Shown here in pieces: positions 38,365 to 47,398 of a stretch of DNA of 64,000 bases. Position numbers and translations under genes: made by a program. The notes under the pieces are model-generated. The model did not search any database, was not told where the DNA came from, and worked only from the letters and a program-made list of their open reading frames with translations. Source of the DNA: Rhizobium leguminosarum bv. trifolii WSM2297 (GTDB lineage: Bacteria; Pseudomonadota; Alphaproteobacteria; Rhizobiales; Rhizobiaceae). Position 1 is the stretch's first letter, and every line of letters starts with the position of its first letter. The DNA lies in contig NZ_JH719395.1 in the NCBI RefSeq assembly GCF_000271845.1, positions 4,330,046-4,394,045 of the forward strand. The letters run 5' to 3'.

Positions 38365-40896
38365 ATGTTGATTGATAAGATTCTTTCCCGCTTCAGGATC
38401 AAGACGAAAGTCCTGATCTTCGTTCTGCCTTTCGTCGTCACCATTTCGGCGGTCGGTCTGACGGGCCTTTACGCTTCGGGACTTCTGCAGGGCCGCATGG
38501 AAATATCCAATAGCGTCTTGCAGTCTTTGAGCGGGTTCAAGGATCTTTACGGTTCGATGGACGATTTCCTGCGCGTCACCAGCCCGGAGGCCCGCAATAA
38601 GCTGACCGCCGAGCTGAAGACCCAGCAGGGCGTGCTCGACCAGACGCTGAACCAGGTGGGCGACGAGGCCGCCGGCCGCGACAGCCTGGCCGAAGCGTCG
38701 CGCCGCACCAAGGATATTTCGGGCGTCATCGACAAGCTCTGGGCGCTGCACGAGCAGGAGCAGGCACTGCACGAGCAGATCGACGCGGCGCAGAAGAGCT
38801 TGATCAGCACTCGCTTCACGGTCTCCTACCAGGCCGAAGAATTGCAGACCGCGCTCCAGAACGACGAGGGTGCCGCCACCATCACGCTGCGCACGGCCGA
38901 CCGCCTGCTGAAGGGCGGCGATTTCCTCGGCACCGTTGCCAGCGGCTACAGCAAGCCGCAGACGCCGCAGGACAAGATCGCCTACATCAACGAACAGATG
39001 CCTGCGATCATCAAAGCCCAGCGGCAGATCGCCATTTCTGTTCCGACCAACCAGAAGAACGTTATCGACGCGCTGACTGCGACCATCGACAGCATCAAGG
39101 CAATCGCCGCAATGCCCGCTCCGACCGACGAGGACATCGCCGAACTTGGCCGCCTCGTTTCGCGCTTCCGCCAGACCTCGACCTATACGCAGCTGACGGC
39201 AACGCAAAAGATGCGTGAGGCGACCCAGCGTTTCGCCGAGCTCGAGGGCCGCATCGCCCAGACCAATTCCGTCCTGCAGGATACGCGGCGCCTCGAAAAT
39301 TCCGTCTATGCGCTGCAGATCGTCCTTTCCGATTTCCTCGCCAACTCAAGCAAGGATAATCTCGTCCGTCTGCAGCAGCAGGCCGGCACGCTTGGCAAGG
39401 ACATGCAGGTGCTGATCACCAGCGCCAAGGGCATGGGTTTTGCCGAGGGCATCTCGGGCGCGATCCAGCCGGCACTGGACGCCATCTCTGGCGGCGGCTC
39501 GAAAATCGTCGATACGATCGGCGAGCGCGTCACCGCCTATGCCGCGGCCCGCCAGGAACTCGACCAGATCTGGACGAAGCTCACCGATTTCGCCGAACTG
39601 CAGAAACAGACGGCCGGCACCGAGCGCACCCAGGCAAACAGCATCTCCGTCATGACCACCGGTCTCGGCATCCTCCTGTCGATCCTCGGCGGCATTGCCC
39701 TGGTGCTGACGCTGCAGCGCCCAATCAGCCATATCACCGCCGCCATGCGCCGCATCGCCGAAGGCGCGCTGGATACCAGCATCTCCGGCGAGCAGCGTCA
39801 CGATGAAATCGGCGATATGGCCCGCGCGCTCGGCATCTTCAAGGAAAATGCCATCTCGAAGATCCGCATCGAGGAGCAGAGCGACGAAGAACGCGCCGCC
39901 GCCGAACATGAGCGCCAGCGCAACGATGCCGACAAGCGCGAAATGGATCGCCAGATCGAATTCGCCGTCAACGCGCTCGCCGCCGGTCTCGAACGCATGT
40001 CGCAGGGCGATATCTCGACGACGATCGAAACGCCCTTCATCGGCCGCCTCGAACAGCTGCGTCAGGATTTCAACGGTTCGATGATGCGCCTGCAGGCGAC
40101 GATGAGCCAGATCCGCGACAATGTCGAACTGATCCAGGGCAACGGCAACCAGATGGCCCAGTCGGCCGAGGATCTGTCCAAGCGCACCGAACAGCAGGCT
40201 GCTTCGCTCGAAGAGACGGCGGCGGCCGTCGACGAGATCACCGTCACCGTCCGTTCGTCTGCCGAACGCGCCAAGGATGCCGACCAGATCGTCCGTCAGG
40301 CCAAACGCAGCGCCGACGATTCCGCCGTCGTCGTCAGCAACGCGATCGACGCGATGGGCCGCATCGAGGAAGCCTCGCGCCAGATCGAGCAGATCATCGG
40401 CGTCATCGACGAGATCGCCTTCCAGACCAACCTGCTGGCGCTCAATGCCGGCATCGAGGCGGCGCGCGCCGGTGAAGCCGGCAAGGGTTTTGCGGTCGTC
40501 GCCATGGAAGTCCGCGAACTCGCCCAGCGCTCCGCAGCCGCGGCGCAGGAGATCAAGGGCCTGATCAACAAGTCGACCAACGAGGTCAGCTCCGGCTCGC
40601 AATTCGTCCAGGAAACCGGCACTGTGCTCGCCAAGATCAGCGCTCAGATCGTCACGATCAGTCAGCATGTCGAGATGATCGCCCGCGCCAGCCACGACCA
40701 GTCCAATGCGCTGCAGAGCGTCAACGCAACCGTCAACCAGATGGACCAGATGACGCAGCAGAACGCCGCCATGGTCGAGGAGACGACCGCCGCCAGCCGC
40801 GAACTGGCCGACGAGGCCGGTTCTCTGCGCCGCCTCATCCAGCAGTTCAAGATCGACGGCGACGCCACAGCCGCGCCGGTCTATCGCGCCGCCTGA
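38365..40896 (+). CDS. Methyl-accepting chemotaxis protein with long helical periplasmic domain
   Basis: The 843-residue protein has a first membrane helix (about 15-37), a nearly 390-residue helical periplasmic domain, a second helix (about 427-450), a HAMP segment and an MCP signalling coil whose tip (VIDEIAFQTNLLALNAGIEA, then ARAGEAGKGFAVVAMEVREL) lies near residues 680-720. The size and helical character of the sensor suggest the helical bimodular (HBM) class, known to bind organic acids. It lacks a C-terminal CheR-docking pentapeptide (ends VYRAA). The ligand is unknown. A terminator follows. Confidence 0.9.
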   Translation: MLIDKILSRFRIKTKVLIFVLPFVVTISAVGLTGLYASGLLQGRMEISNSVLQSLSGFKDLYGSMDDFLRVTSPEARNKLTAELKTQQGVLDQTLNQVGDEAAGRDSLAEASRRTKDISGVIDKLWALHEQEQALHEQIDAAQKSLISTRFTVSYQAEELQTALQNDEGAATITLRTADRLLKGGDFLGTVASGYSKPQTPQDKIAYINEQMPAIIKAQRQIAISVPTNQKNVIDALTATIDSIKAIAAMPAPTDEDIAELGRLVSRFRQTSTYTQLTATQKMREATQRFAELEGRIAQTNSVLQDTRRLENSVYALQIVLSDFLANSSKDNLVRLQQQAGTLGKDMQVLITSAKGMGFAEGISGAIQPALDAISGGGSKIVDTIGERVTAYAAARQELDQIWTKLTDFAELQKQTAGTERTQANSISVMTTGLGILLSILGGIALVLTLQRPISHITAAMRRIAEGALDTSISGEQRHDEIGDMARALGIFKENAISKIRIEEQSDEERAAAEHERQRNDADKREMDRQIEFAVNALAAGLERMSQGDISTTIETPFIGRLEQLRQDFNGSMMRLQATMSQIRDNVELIQGNGNQMAQSAEDLSKRTEQQAASLEETAAAVDEITVTVRSSAERAKDADQIVRQAKRSADDSAVVVSNAIDAMGRIEEASRQIEQIIGVIDEIAFQTNLLALNAGIEAARAGEAGKGFAVVAMEVRELAQRSAAAAQEIKGLINKSTNEVSSGSQFVQETGTVLAKISAQIVTISQHVEMIARASHDQSNALQSVNATVNQMDQMTQQNAAMVEETTAASRELADEAGSLRRLIQQFKIDGDATAAPVYRAA

Positions 40897-40921
40897 TCGT
40901 CGCGCGATCCGGCTTCATTCG

Positions 40922-40951
40922 AACGGCTCCGGTTTTCCGGGGCCGTTTTTT
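40922..40951 (+). terminator. Terminator after the first chemoreceptor
   Basis: AACGGCTCCGG (40922-40932) pairs with CCGGGGCCGTT (40937-40947, one T-G pair) over TTTT, followed by four T. It separates the two chemoreceptor genes into independent transcripts. Confidence 0.88.
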
Positions 40952-41046
40952 GTTGCGAAATCGCACGTCCGGCGGCGCTGATTTACGGAAAATTTTCCTT
41001 AACGCCTTTCGTCTAATTTAGCCTGGTTATTCCGCCGGGGGTTTTG

Positions 41047-42888
41047 ATGCTGCGCCTTTTCTCTACGTCGATCGTCCGTCAGATCGTTGCGATCACGCTG
41101 TTTCTGCTGGCAATCAGCACTGCTGCCATCGTTGGCGTGACCTATTACAATCTTAGCCGTCAGGTGATGGACGGGGCTGTCGCCGACGCCAGGGATGCCA
41201 CCCGGGCGATGGCGGTGCTCTATGGCGCTGCCGACCAGGCGGCGAAGATCGAGCTGAAGGGCAACCAGCTCTCCACCGTCACCGAAGACGCCATTCCGGC
41301 GCTTGCCGATCACTCGCTGGTCGACCGCACCGCGCAGTCGATCGCCGGTGTTGCGACGATTTTCCAGAAGCAGGGCGGCGACTACGTCCGCATATCGACC
41401 AACGTCAAGAAGGAAAACGGCGACCGCGCCGTCGGCACCAAGCTCGTCGCCGAACATCCCGCCCAGCCGGTTCTCGCCAGGGGCGAGGCCTATTACGGCC
41501 AGGCCGAGCTTTTCGGCCGCAAGTTCATGACCGGTTATTTCCCGATCAAGAATGCCTCGAATGCCAATGTCGGCATTCTCTTCATCGGCATTCCGATGGA
41601 ACTCTACTACGCAAGGCTGAACGAGCTGCAGATGCTGGTCCTGGGCGTCGGCGCCATCGTTATGCTGCTGGTCGGCGTTCTCGCCTTCTACGCCATCCGC
41701 CTGTCGGTGAAGCCTCTGCAGGCGCTGACTGCGAGCGTCCACTCGATTTCCTCCGGCGATCTCGATGGCGCGATCCCCTGTATCGACAAGAAGAACGAGT
41801 TCGGCGCCATCGGCCGGGCCTTGGCGCTGTTCCGCGACAGCGCCCGCGCCAAGCGCGACCTGGAAACGCAGGCCGCCGAACAGCGCTCCTTGAGCGATGC
41901 CGAACGCGCCAGAAACGATGCCGACAAACGCTCGCTGGACAGCCAGATCGACTTTGCCGTCAACCAGCTTGCCGCCGGCCTCGGGCGCCTGTCGCAAGGC
42001 GATGTCTCGGAAACGATCGGCACGCCCTTCGTCGGTCGCCTGGAGCAGCTGCGCGCCGATTTCAACGCCTCGCTGCTGCGGCTCCAGGATACGCTGTCCG
42101 GTATCCGCGACAGCGCCTCGACCATCCAGCGCAACAGCGGCTCGGTTTCTACCTCTGCCGGCGAGCTTTCGAAGCGCACCGAGGCGCAGGCGGCCAGCCT
42201 CGAGGAGACCGCAGCGGCAGTGGAGGAGATCACCGTGACGGTTCGCTCGTCCGCCGAGCGTGCCCGTGAAGCCAACAATGTCGTCGCCGCCACCAAGAAG
42301 ACGGCCGATAATTCCGGCGCCGTCGTCGGCGATGCCGTCGCCGCCATGGAGCGCATCGAGCAGGCTTCGCAGCAGATCGAGCAGATCATCGAGGTGATCG
42401 ACGATATCGCCTTCCAGACCAACCTGCTGGCGCTGAACGCCGGCATCGAGGCGGCCCGCGCCGGCGAGGCGGGCAAGGGTTTTGCCGTGGTTGCGCAGGA
42501 GGTCCGCGAACTCGCCCAGCGTTCGGCCGATGCGGCGCGCCAGATCAAGTCGCTGATCGAGACATCCAGCCGGGAAGTGACGGTGGGCTCCGAACTGGTC
42601 CAGAAGACCGGCAGTGTCCTTGCCTCGATCAGCCACGAGATTATCGCCATCAGCGGCCATGTCGAGACCATCGCCACCGCAAGCCGAGATCAGTCGGCCG
42701 CATTGCAGGAGGTTAACGGTTCGGTAAACGCCATGGACCAAATGACCCAGAAGAACGCTTCGATGGTGGCCGAGACGACGCAGGCAAGCCGCCTGCTCGC
42801 CGGCGAGGCCGACACACTGATGACGCTGATCGAGCGCTTCCGCATAGCAGCGCCCGCCGCTCACCTCGGGGCAAGGAAAGTCGCCTGA
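41047..42888 (+). CDS. Methyl-accepting chemotaxis protein with Cache-type sensor
   Basis: I start at ATG 41047 with a run of G upstream (a TTG lies one codon earlier). The 613-residue protein has a first membrane helix (about 12-33), a Cache-like periplasmic domain (about 35-190, including GEAYYGQAELFGRKFMTGYF and IGILFIGIPME-like end), a second helix (about 195-218), HAMP and the MCP coil with tip near 445-495. No CheR pentapeptide is present. The cytoplasmic half is closely similar to that of the receptor just upstream, while the sensors differ, a pattern of duplication plus sensor exchange. Confidence 0.91.
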   Translation: MLRLFSTSIVRQIVAITLFLLAISTAAIVGVTYYNLSRQVMDGAVADARDATRAMAVLYGAADQAAKIELKGNQLSTVTEDAIPALADHSLVDRTAQSIAGVATIFQKQGGDYVRISTNVKKENGDRAVGTKLVAEHPAQPVLARGEAYYGQAELFGRKFMTGYFPIKNASNANVGILFIGIPMELYYARLNELQMLVLGVGAIVMLLVGVLAFYAIRLSVKPLQALTASVHSISSGDLDGAIPCIDKKNEFGAIGRALALFRDSARAKRDLETQAAEQRSLSDAERARNDADKRSLDSQIDFAVNQLAAGLGRLSQGDVSETIGTPFVGRLEQLRADFNASLLRLQDTLSGIRDSASTIQRNSGSVSTSAGELSKRTEAQAASLEETAAAVEEITVTVRSSAERAREANNVVAATKKTADNSGAVVGDAVAAMERIEQASQQIEQIIEVIDDIAFQTNLLALNAGIEAARAGEAGKGFAVVAQEVRELAQRSADAARQIKSLIETSSREVTVGSELVQKTGSVLASISHEIIAISGHVETIATASRDQSAALQEVNGSVNAMDQMTQKNASMVAETTQASRLLAGEADTLMTLIERFRIAAPAAHLGARKVA

Positions 42889-43115
42889 GGCGCGCGGTGT
42901 CCGTTGCCGCAGGATTGCGCCGCAGTTTTGCGGCGTAGTCCCTTGGATGCAAGGCGCTTCATGATGAGGTCGAGCGAGGTCAACCAGGTGGCGAAGCCAA
43001 TGAGGCTGCTGTCTCCGAACTCGGCATAGAACCGATCCTCGTCCGCCTTGCTCCCGCTTGGCCTGCGAGTGTGGCGATATCCCAGGGTGCCCGCGATGGT
43101 GATCATGTCGATCAT
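42861..43115 (-). CDS. Small protein of unknown function divergent from the LysR gene
   Basis: ATG 43115 has aaagga at a good distance upstream and opens an 84-codon frame. The product begins IDMITIAGTLGYRHTRRPSG and has a short helical middle (GFATWLTSLDLIMKRLASKG); the last 20 residues are basic and may be beyond the folded part. Its 3' end overlaps the chemoreceptor 3' end by 28 nt in antisense. I know no family for it. Its place, divergent from a LysR regulator with only 88 nt between starts, is the usual place of a LysR target gene. Confidence 0.5.
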   Translation of the reverse strand: MIDMITIAGTLGYRHTRRPSGSKADEDRFYAEFGDSSLIGFATWLTSLDLIMKRLASKGLRRKTAAQSCGNGHRAPQATFLAPR

Positions 43116-43193
43116 GGCGATGTCCTTTCTGTAGAAGACATCCTTGATTTAGGCATCGAATATCTCTTCATAAACAGGGAAAATCCCGCTATG

Positions 43194-43211
43194 TTTTTCA
43201 TCGATGAAAAA
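43194..43211. promoter_or_regulatory. 18-bp perfect palindrome across the lysR start codon
   Basis: TTTTTCATCGATGAAAAA reads the same on both strands and includes the ATG at 43204. Its T-N11-A core fits LysR-type sites. The same sequence in mRNA could fold over the start codon. Confidence 0.65.
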
Positions 43212-44073
43212 CGCGAATTGGGATTCCTACCAGCTTTTCCTACAGGTCGCCCGCCTCGGCGGCCTGACGGGGGCAAGCACGGCAAGCGGGCTCAGCCCGG
43301 CGACCGTCGGCCGGCGCATGCTCGATCTCGAACAGGAGGTCGGCCGCGCCCTATTTTCACGCAGCCAGACCGGCTACCGCCTGACCCAGGATGGTCAGGC
43401 GCTGCTCGATCACCTTCAGGAGATGGAGGCCGCTGCCCGCAAGGTGGAGGCGTGGCGGCAATCGGGCGAGGGCGGCACGACCGTCAGGATCACCGCCGGC
43501 ACATGGGTCGCCTGGCTGCTGACGGAGAATTTCGCCGCCATCCGCATGCCGGGCGACGGCTTTGCCATTTCGCTGACCATCGGCGAGGCTCGGGCGAGCC
43601 TTGCCTATCGCGAAAGCGATATCGGCATTCGCGCCTTCGAGCCTGAGGAGGCCAATCTGGCCGCCCGCCGGCTCGGCGAGGTGGCCTATGCCTGTTATAT
43701 CAGACGCAACGCCGCCGAGACGGACGAGCGCTGGATTGCGGTTGCCGAGGAGGAGGCGATATCGGCCTATCTGCGCTGGCCGCACGCCCATGCCGCTACC
43801 GATATCGTCGCCACCGTCAACCGGCCGCGTTCGCTGCCCGATCTGGTGCGCGCCGGCGCCGGCAAGGCGGTGCTCCCCTGTTTCGTCGGCGATCTTCATC
43901 CCGATTTGCAACGGCTTGGTGGTGAACTTCCGGAATTGCGCCACGCGCAATGGATCGTCATGAACGCCGAGGACCGCCATCGCCCGGAGATCCGCACGGT
44001 CGCCGACCGCATGACCAAGCTGATCAGAAGTTATGCCGATCTCTTTGCCGGAAAACGGCCGAGCCGCGGCTGA
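43204..44073 (+). CDS. LysR-family regulator
   Basis: The 289-residue protein has the LysR helix-turn-helix at residues about 5-62 (WDSYQLFLQVARLGGLTGAS; LSPATVGRRMLDLEQEVG; LFSRSQTGYRLTQDG) and a co-inducer domain of the type-2 periplasmic-binding fold. The N-terminus fits the family exactly, so ATG 43204 is probably right even though no Shine-Dalgarno sequence precedes it. The effector is unknown. A terminator-like hairpin follows. Confidence 0.88.
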   Translation: MKNANWDSYQLFLQVARLGGLTGASTASGLSPATVGRRMLDLEQEVGRALFSRSQTGYRLTQDGQALLDHLQEMEAAARKVEAWRQSGEGGTTVRITAGTWVAWLLTENFAAIRMPGDGFAISLTIGEARASLAYRESDIGIRAFEPEEANLAARRLGEVAYACYIRRNAAETDERWIAVAEEEAISAYLRWPHAHAATDIVATVNRPRSLPDLVRAGAGKAVLPCFVGDLHPDLQRLGGELPELRHAQWIVMNAEDRHRPEIRTVADRMTKLIRSYADLFAGKRPSRG

Positions 44074-44084
44074 AATCTACGATG

Positions 44085-44120
44085 AAACGCCCGCACACCT
44101 CTTGGGATGCGCGGGCATTT
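44085..44120. terminator. Hairpin between convergent lysR and the aceA-linked small gene
   Basis: AAACGCCCGC (44085-44094) pairs with GCGGGCATTT (44111-44120) with one mismatch over a 16-nt loop, followed by a T-rich stretch. It can serve the lysR transcript and, on the other strand, the small gene ending at 44125. Confidence 0.65.
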
Positions 44121-44124
44121 CTCT

Positions 44125-44361
44125 TTAATGCCGGTTGGTGACGACGACGGGGATCAGCAGGTCGCCCCAGTTGCCGTCGCCGCCGTGATGGCGGGCCGAG
44201 CGCACCAGCTCGACCGAGACGCCGGCCTCGACGGCCTTCATGACTGATTGGTTCAGCCGATGCAGGTCGTTGGCGAGCATGCGGATCGTCGTCTGCTGAT
44301 CCTCGCTCATGCTGGTCGATTGCTCCTCGGCCCGTTCTCTGACACGTGAAATGGATGCCAT
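44125..44361 (-). CDS. Small protein downstream of aceA
   Basis: ATG 44361 has gaggagaag just upstream. The 78-residue product begins with a charged helical half (ASISRVRERAEEQSTSMSED, then QQTTIRMLANDLHRLNQSVM) and ends GGDGNWGDLLIPVVVTNRH. It lies 21 nt after the aceA stop on the same strand, so it is very likely co-transcribed with isocitrate lyase. I recognise no known function. Confidence 0.7.
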   Translation of the reverse strand: MASISRVRERAEEQSTSMSEDQQTTIRMLANDLHRLNQSVMKAVEAGVSVELVRSARHHGGDGNWGDLLIPVVVTNRH

Positions 44362-44382
44362 GATTTTCTTCTCCTCTTCGCC

Positions 44383-45672
44383 TTATTCCGCAGCCGGTTT
44401 GAACTGCGCATGTTCGGTGGAATCGTGCATTGCCGTCGTCGAAGACCGGCCGCCGGTGATGGCGAGCGACACGGCGTCGAAATAGCCGGTGCCGACCTCG
44501 CGCTGATGTTTGGTGGCGGTATAGCCGTTGACCTCGGCGTCGAATTCCGCCTGCTGCAGTTCGGAATAGGCCGACATCTGCCGCTGCTTGTAGCCGCGCG
44601 CCAGTTCGTACATGCCGTAGTTCAGCTGGTGGAAGCCGGCCAATGTGATGAACTGGAACTTGTAGCCCATAGCCCCGAGTTCGCGCTGGAACTTTGCGAT
44701 CGTCGCCTCGTCGAGGTATTTCCTCCAGTTGAAGGACGGCGAGCAATTATAGGCAAGCAGCTTGCCCGGATGGACCTTGTGCACGCCTTCGGCAAAACGC
44801 CGCGCCTGGTCGAGGTCGGGCTTCGAGGTCTCGCACCAGATGAGATCGCAATGCGGCGCATAGGCGACGGCCCGCGCGATGCAGGGCTCGATGCCGTTTC
44901 TGACCTGATAGAAGCCTTCGACCGTGCGCCCGGCGTCATAATCGACGAAGGGCTGGTCGCGCTCGTCGATGTCTGAGGTCAGAAGCTTTGCCGCTTCCGC
45001 ATCGGTGCGGGCGATGACCAGCGTCGCAACGCCCATGACGTCGGCGGCAAGCCGCGCGGCGTTGAGATTGCGGATATGGGCGGCCGTCGGGATCAGCACC
45101 TTGCCGCCGAGATGGCCGCACTTCTTCTCCGAGGCGAGCTGATCTTCGAAATGGACGCCGGCCGCACCCGCCTCGATATAGGCCTTCATGATCTCGAAGG
45201 CGTTGAGCGGCCCGCCGAAGCCGGCTTCCGCATCGGCGACGATCGGCGCAAACCAGCTGTCGACGGAAAGCCCCTGGCCCTCCGAGGTCTCGATCTGATC
45301 AGCGCGCTGCAGCGTGCGGTTGATGCGCTTGGCAAGCTCCGGCCCGGCATTGGCCGGATAGAGCGACTGATCGGGATACATCGCCGATGCCGTATTGGCG
45401 TCGGCCGCTACCTGCCAGCCGGAGAGATAGATCGCCTTCAGCCCGGCGCGTACCATCTGCATGGCCTGGTTGCCGGAAAGCGCGCCGAGCGCATTGACGA
45501 AATCCTCCTGGCGCAGCAGCCGCCACAACCGGTCCGCCCCCATTTCGGCGAGCGTATGGGTCAGCGCCACCGAGCCCCTGAGCCGCCGCACGTCATCGGC
45601 CGAATAGGGCCTGTCGATGCCGTCGAAGCGGCCCGCCGGTGCATTTGGAACAAGCTTGTAAAAATCGGTCAT
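44383..45672 (-). CDS. aceA: Isocitrate lyase
   Basis: I start at ATG 45672 ([19 protein letters not shown]); the longer frame back to 45864 runs through the regulatory gap. The 429-residue protein has the catalytic [15 protein letters not shown] with the active Cys and other conserved blocks ([37 protein letters not shown]). It splits isocitrate into glyoxylate and succinate, allowing growth on acetate and fatty acids. It is divergent from a RamB/ScfR-type regulator. Confidence 0.96.
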   Translation of the reverse strand: MTDFYKLVPNAPAGRFDGIDRPYSADDVRRLRGSVALTHTLAEMGADRLWRLLRQEDFVNALGALSGNQAMQMVRAGLKAIYLSGWQVAADANTASAMYPDQSLYPANAGPELAKRINRTLQRADQIETSEGQGLSVDSWFAPIVADAEAGFGGPLNAFEIMKAYIEAGAAGVHFEDQLASEKKCGHLGGKVLIPTAAHIRNLNAARLAADVMGVATLVIARTDAEAAKLLTSDIDERDQPFVDYDAGRTVEGFYQVRNGIEPCIARAVAYAPHCDLIWCETSKPDLDQARRFAEGVHKVHPGKLLAYNCSPSFNWRKYLDEATIAKFQRELGAMGYKFQFITLAGFHQLNYGMYELARGYKQRQMSAYSELQQAEFDAEVNGYTATKHQREVGTGYFDAVSLAITGGRSSTTAMHDSTEHAQFKPAAE

Positions 45673-45812
45673 GCTGATCTCCTCACTAAAATCGATATCG
45701 GGGGGTGTTGATGACAAGATTGACAATATCGTGCGGTATGGCCAGGAAAACCTTTGATTTCCAGCTCGGAAAGAGGTTAAGATGACGAGGATTGACAGAG
45801 CGGCACTGTGAA

Positions 45813-45830
45813 TTTGTAAAGTTTTGTAAA
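45813..45830. promoter_or_regulatory. Tandem TTTGTAAA repeat between aceA and its probable regulator
   Basis: TTTGTAAA (45813-45820) is repeated as TTTTGTAAA (45822-45830). The pattern resembles the RamB motif (AAAGTTTGCAAA-like) described in Corynebacterium for acetate genes. It lies 34 nt before the regulator start and 141 nt before the aceA start. Confidence 0.55.
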
Positions 45831-45863
45831 TCTTGGTGCCGCTGGCTGTCAAAGGGTGTGACA

Positions 45864-47273
45864 ATGGCGGAACGGAAGATCTTCGCAGGCCCGAAATTGC
45901 GGCGCATCCGCAATGCGTTGGCGCTGACTCAGACCGCCATGGCCGAGGCGCTCGAAATATCGCCCTCCTATCTGAACCTGATCGAACGCAACCAGCGGCC
46001 GCTGACGGTGCAGCTTCTCTTGAAGCTCGCGGCCGTCTACAGGGTCGATCTGGAGGAGTTGCGCGGGCAGACCGGCGGCAGTCTCGGTCAGCTCAAGGAA
46101 GTCTTTGCCGATCCGCTGCTTTCGGGCGAGTTGCCTGGCGACCAGGAACTGGTGGAGGTGGCCGAGGCCGCACCCAATGCCGCAAGCGGCATGATTAAGC
46201 TCTACCGCGCCTATCGCGAGCAGGCGGCAAGACTGTCCGATCTGACGGCGCTGATGGCTGCCGAAGGTCATGCGCCGGTTGCCGCCGGCCGGTTGCCGCT
46301 TGACGAGGTGCGCGAGACGCTGGAGCGCAGGTCTGCCTATTTCGGACGGATCGAGTCGGCGGCGGAAGCCTTTGCCGCAACGCTTCCCGGGGGTCTCGAT
46401 CTTGCTGCTGGCCTGAAGGATTGGCTGCGCGCCGAGCGTGGCATTGCCGTGCGGGTTCTGCCGGTCCATGTCATGCCGGATTTGCGCCGCCGTTTCGATC
46501 GCCATTCGATGCGGCTGTTCATCTCGGAGCGCTTGTCGCCGGCCGATCGTGCGCACGAGATATCAGTCGAGGCTGCGACCCTCGCCTTGTCGCCGGCCAT
46601 CGATGCCGAACTCGACGATCTCCAGCTCTCCTCGGCCGAGGCGCGGCGCATCGCCCGCTTCGAGCTTGCCCGCATCGCCGCCCTGGCGCTTGCCATGCCC
46701 TATGAGGCCTTCCTGTCCGCGGCGAAGACGACGCGCTACGATATCGACATTCTGCGGGCCCGCTTCGGCGTCTCCTTCGGCCATGCCGCAGCGCGCCTGA
46801 TGATGCTGCAGCGGCCGGGAGCGGCCGCCGTTCCGTTCTTCCTGATCGAGATCGATGCCGCCGGCCATCGGCTGCGCCGGGCGGGCGCCCAGGGTTTCCC
46901 GCAGGCCCGTTTCGGCGGCGGCTGTCCGAAGCTCAATCTCCACGCCGCCTTCCTGCAGCCGGGCCAGATCCTCGCCGAAACGGTGGTCATGCCTGACGGC
47001 GCATCCTTCCTGACGGTCGCCCGCACCCTGGAGGGGCCGAGCGTCGAATTCGGCGAAAGGCTGAGGCGCACCGCAATCCTGATCGGCTGCGACGCCGCTC
47101 TTGGCGACGCACTGCTCTATGGCCAGGCAACAGTGCTCGAGCCGGTCGCAATCGGTCCGGCCTGTCGCCTCTGCGAGCGGCGCGGCTGCCTTTCCCGCGC
47201 CGAGCCGCCGGTGACGCGGCCGCTCGGGCTCGACGAGATGGTGGCGGGGCTCAGCGCCTTCGATTTCCAGTGA
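45864..47273 (+). CDS. XRE-family regulator of RamB/ScfR type (acetate/short-chain acyl metabolism)
   Basis: I start at ATG 45864 with aaaggg upstream. The 469-residue protein has an N-terminal Xre helix-turn-helix (about 8-62: [20 protein letters not shown], then [19 protein letters not shown]), a central ImmA/IrrE-like domain and a C-terminal domain with cysteines in [19 protein letters not shown]. The HExxH zinc motif of active IrrE peptidases is absent ([14 protein letters not shown] stands there). Relatives control glyoxylate and acyl-CoA genes, and the divergent aceA is the obvious target. Confidence 0.87.
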   Translation: MAERKIFAGPKLRRIRNALALTQTAMAEALEISPSYLNLIERNQRPLTVQLLLKLAAVYRVDLEELRGQTGGSLGQLKEVFADPLLSGELPGDQELVEVAEAAPNAASGMIKLYRAYREQAARLSDLTALMAAEGHAPVAAGRLPLDEVRETLERRSAYFGRIESAAEAFAATLPGGLDLAAGLKDWLRAERGIAVRVLPVHVMPDLRRRFDRHSMRLFISERLSPADRAHEISVEAATLALSPAIDAELDDLQLSSAEARRIARFELARIAALALAMPYEAFLSAAKTTRYDIDILRARFGVSFGHAAARLMMLQRPGAAAVPFFLIEIDAAGHRLRRAGAQGFPQARFGGGCPKLNLHAAFLQPGQILAETVVMPDGASFLTVARTLEGPSVEFGERLRRTAILIGCDAALGDALLYGQATVLEPVAIGPACRLCERRGCLSRAEPPVTRPLGLDEMVAGLSAFDFQ

Positions 47274-47398
47274 TTGTGAAATCATTGAAGGCGCAGGATT
47301 TTGCGCTTGTGGGCTGTGAAATTCCTTCTTAGTCTGCGGGCAAAACCAGAGGGAAAAGATGTCCGGGTTGCGGGCTCTTTGAACAAGCAGGAGAAGTC

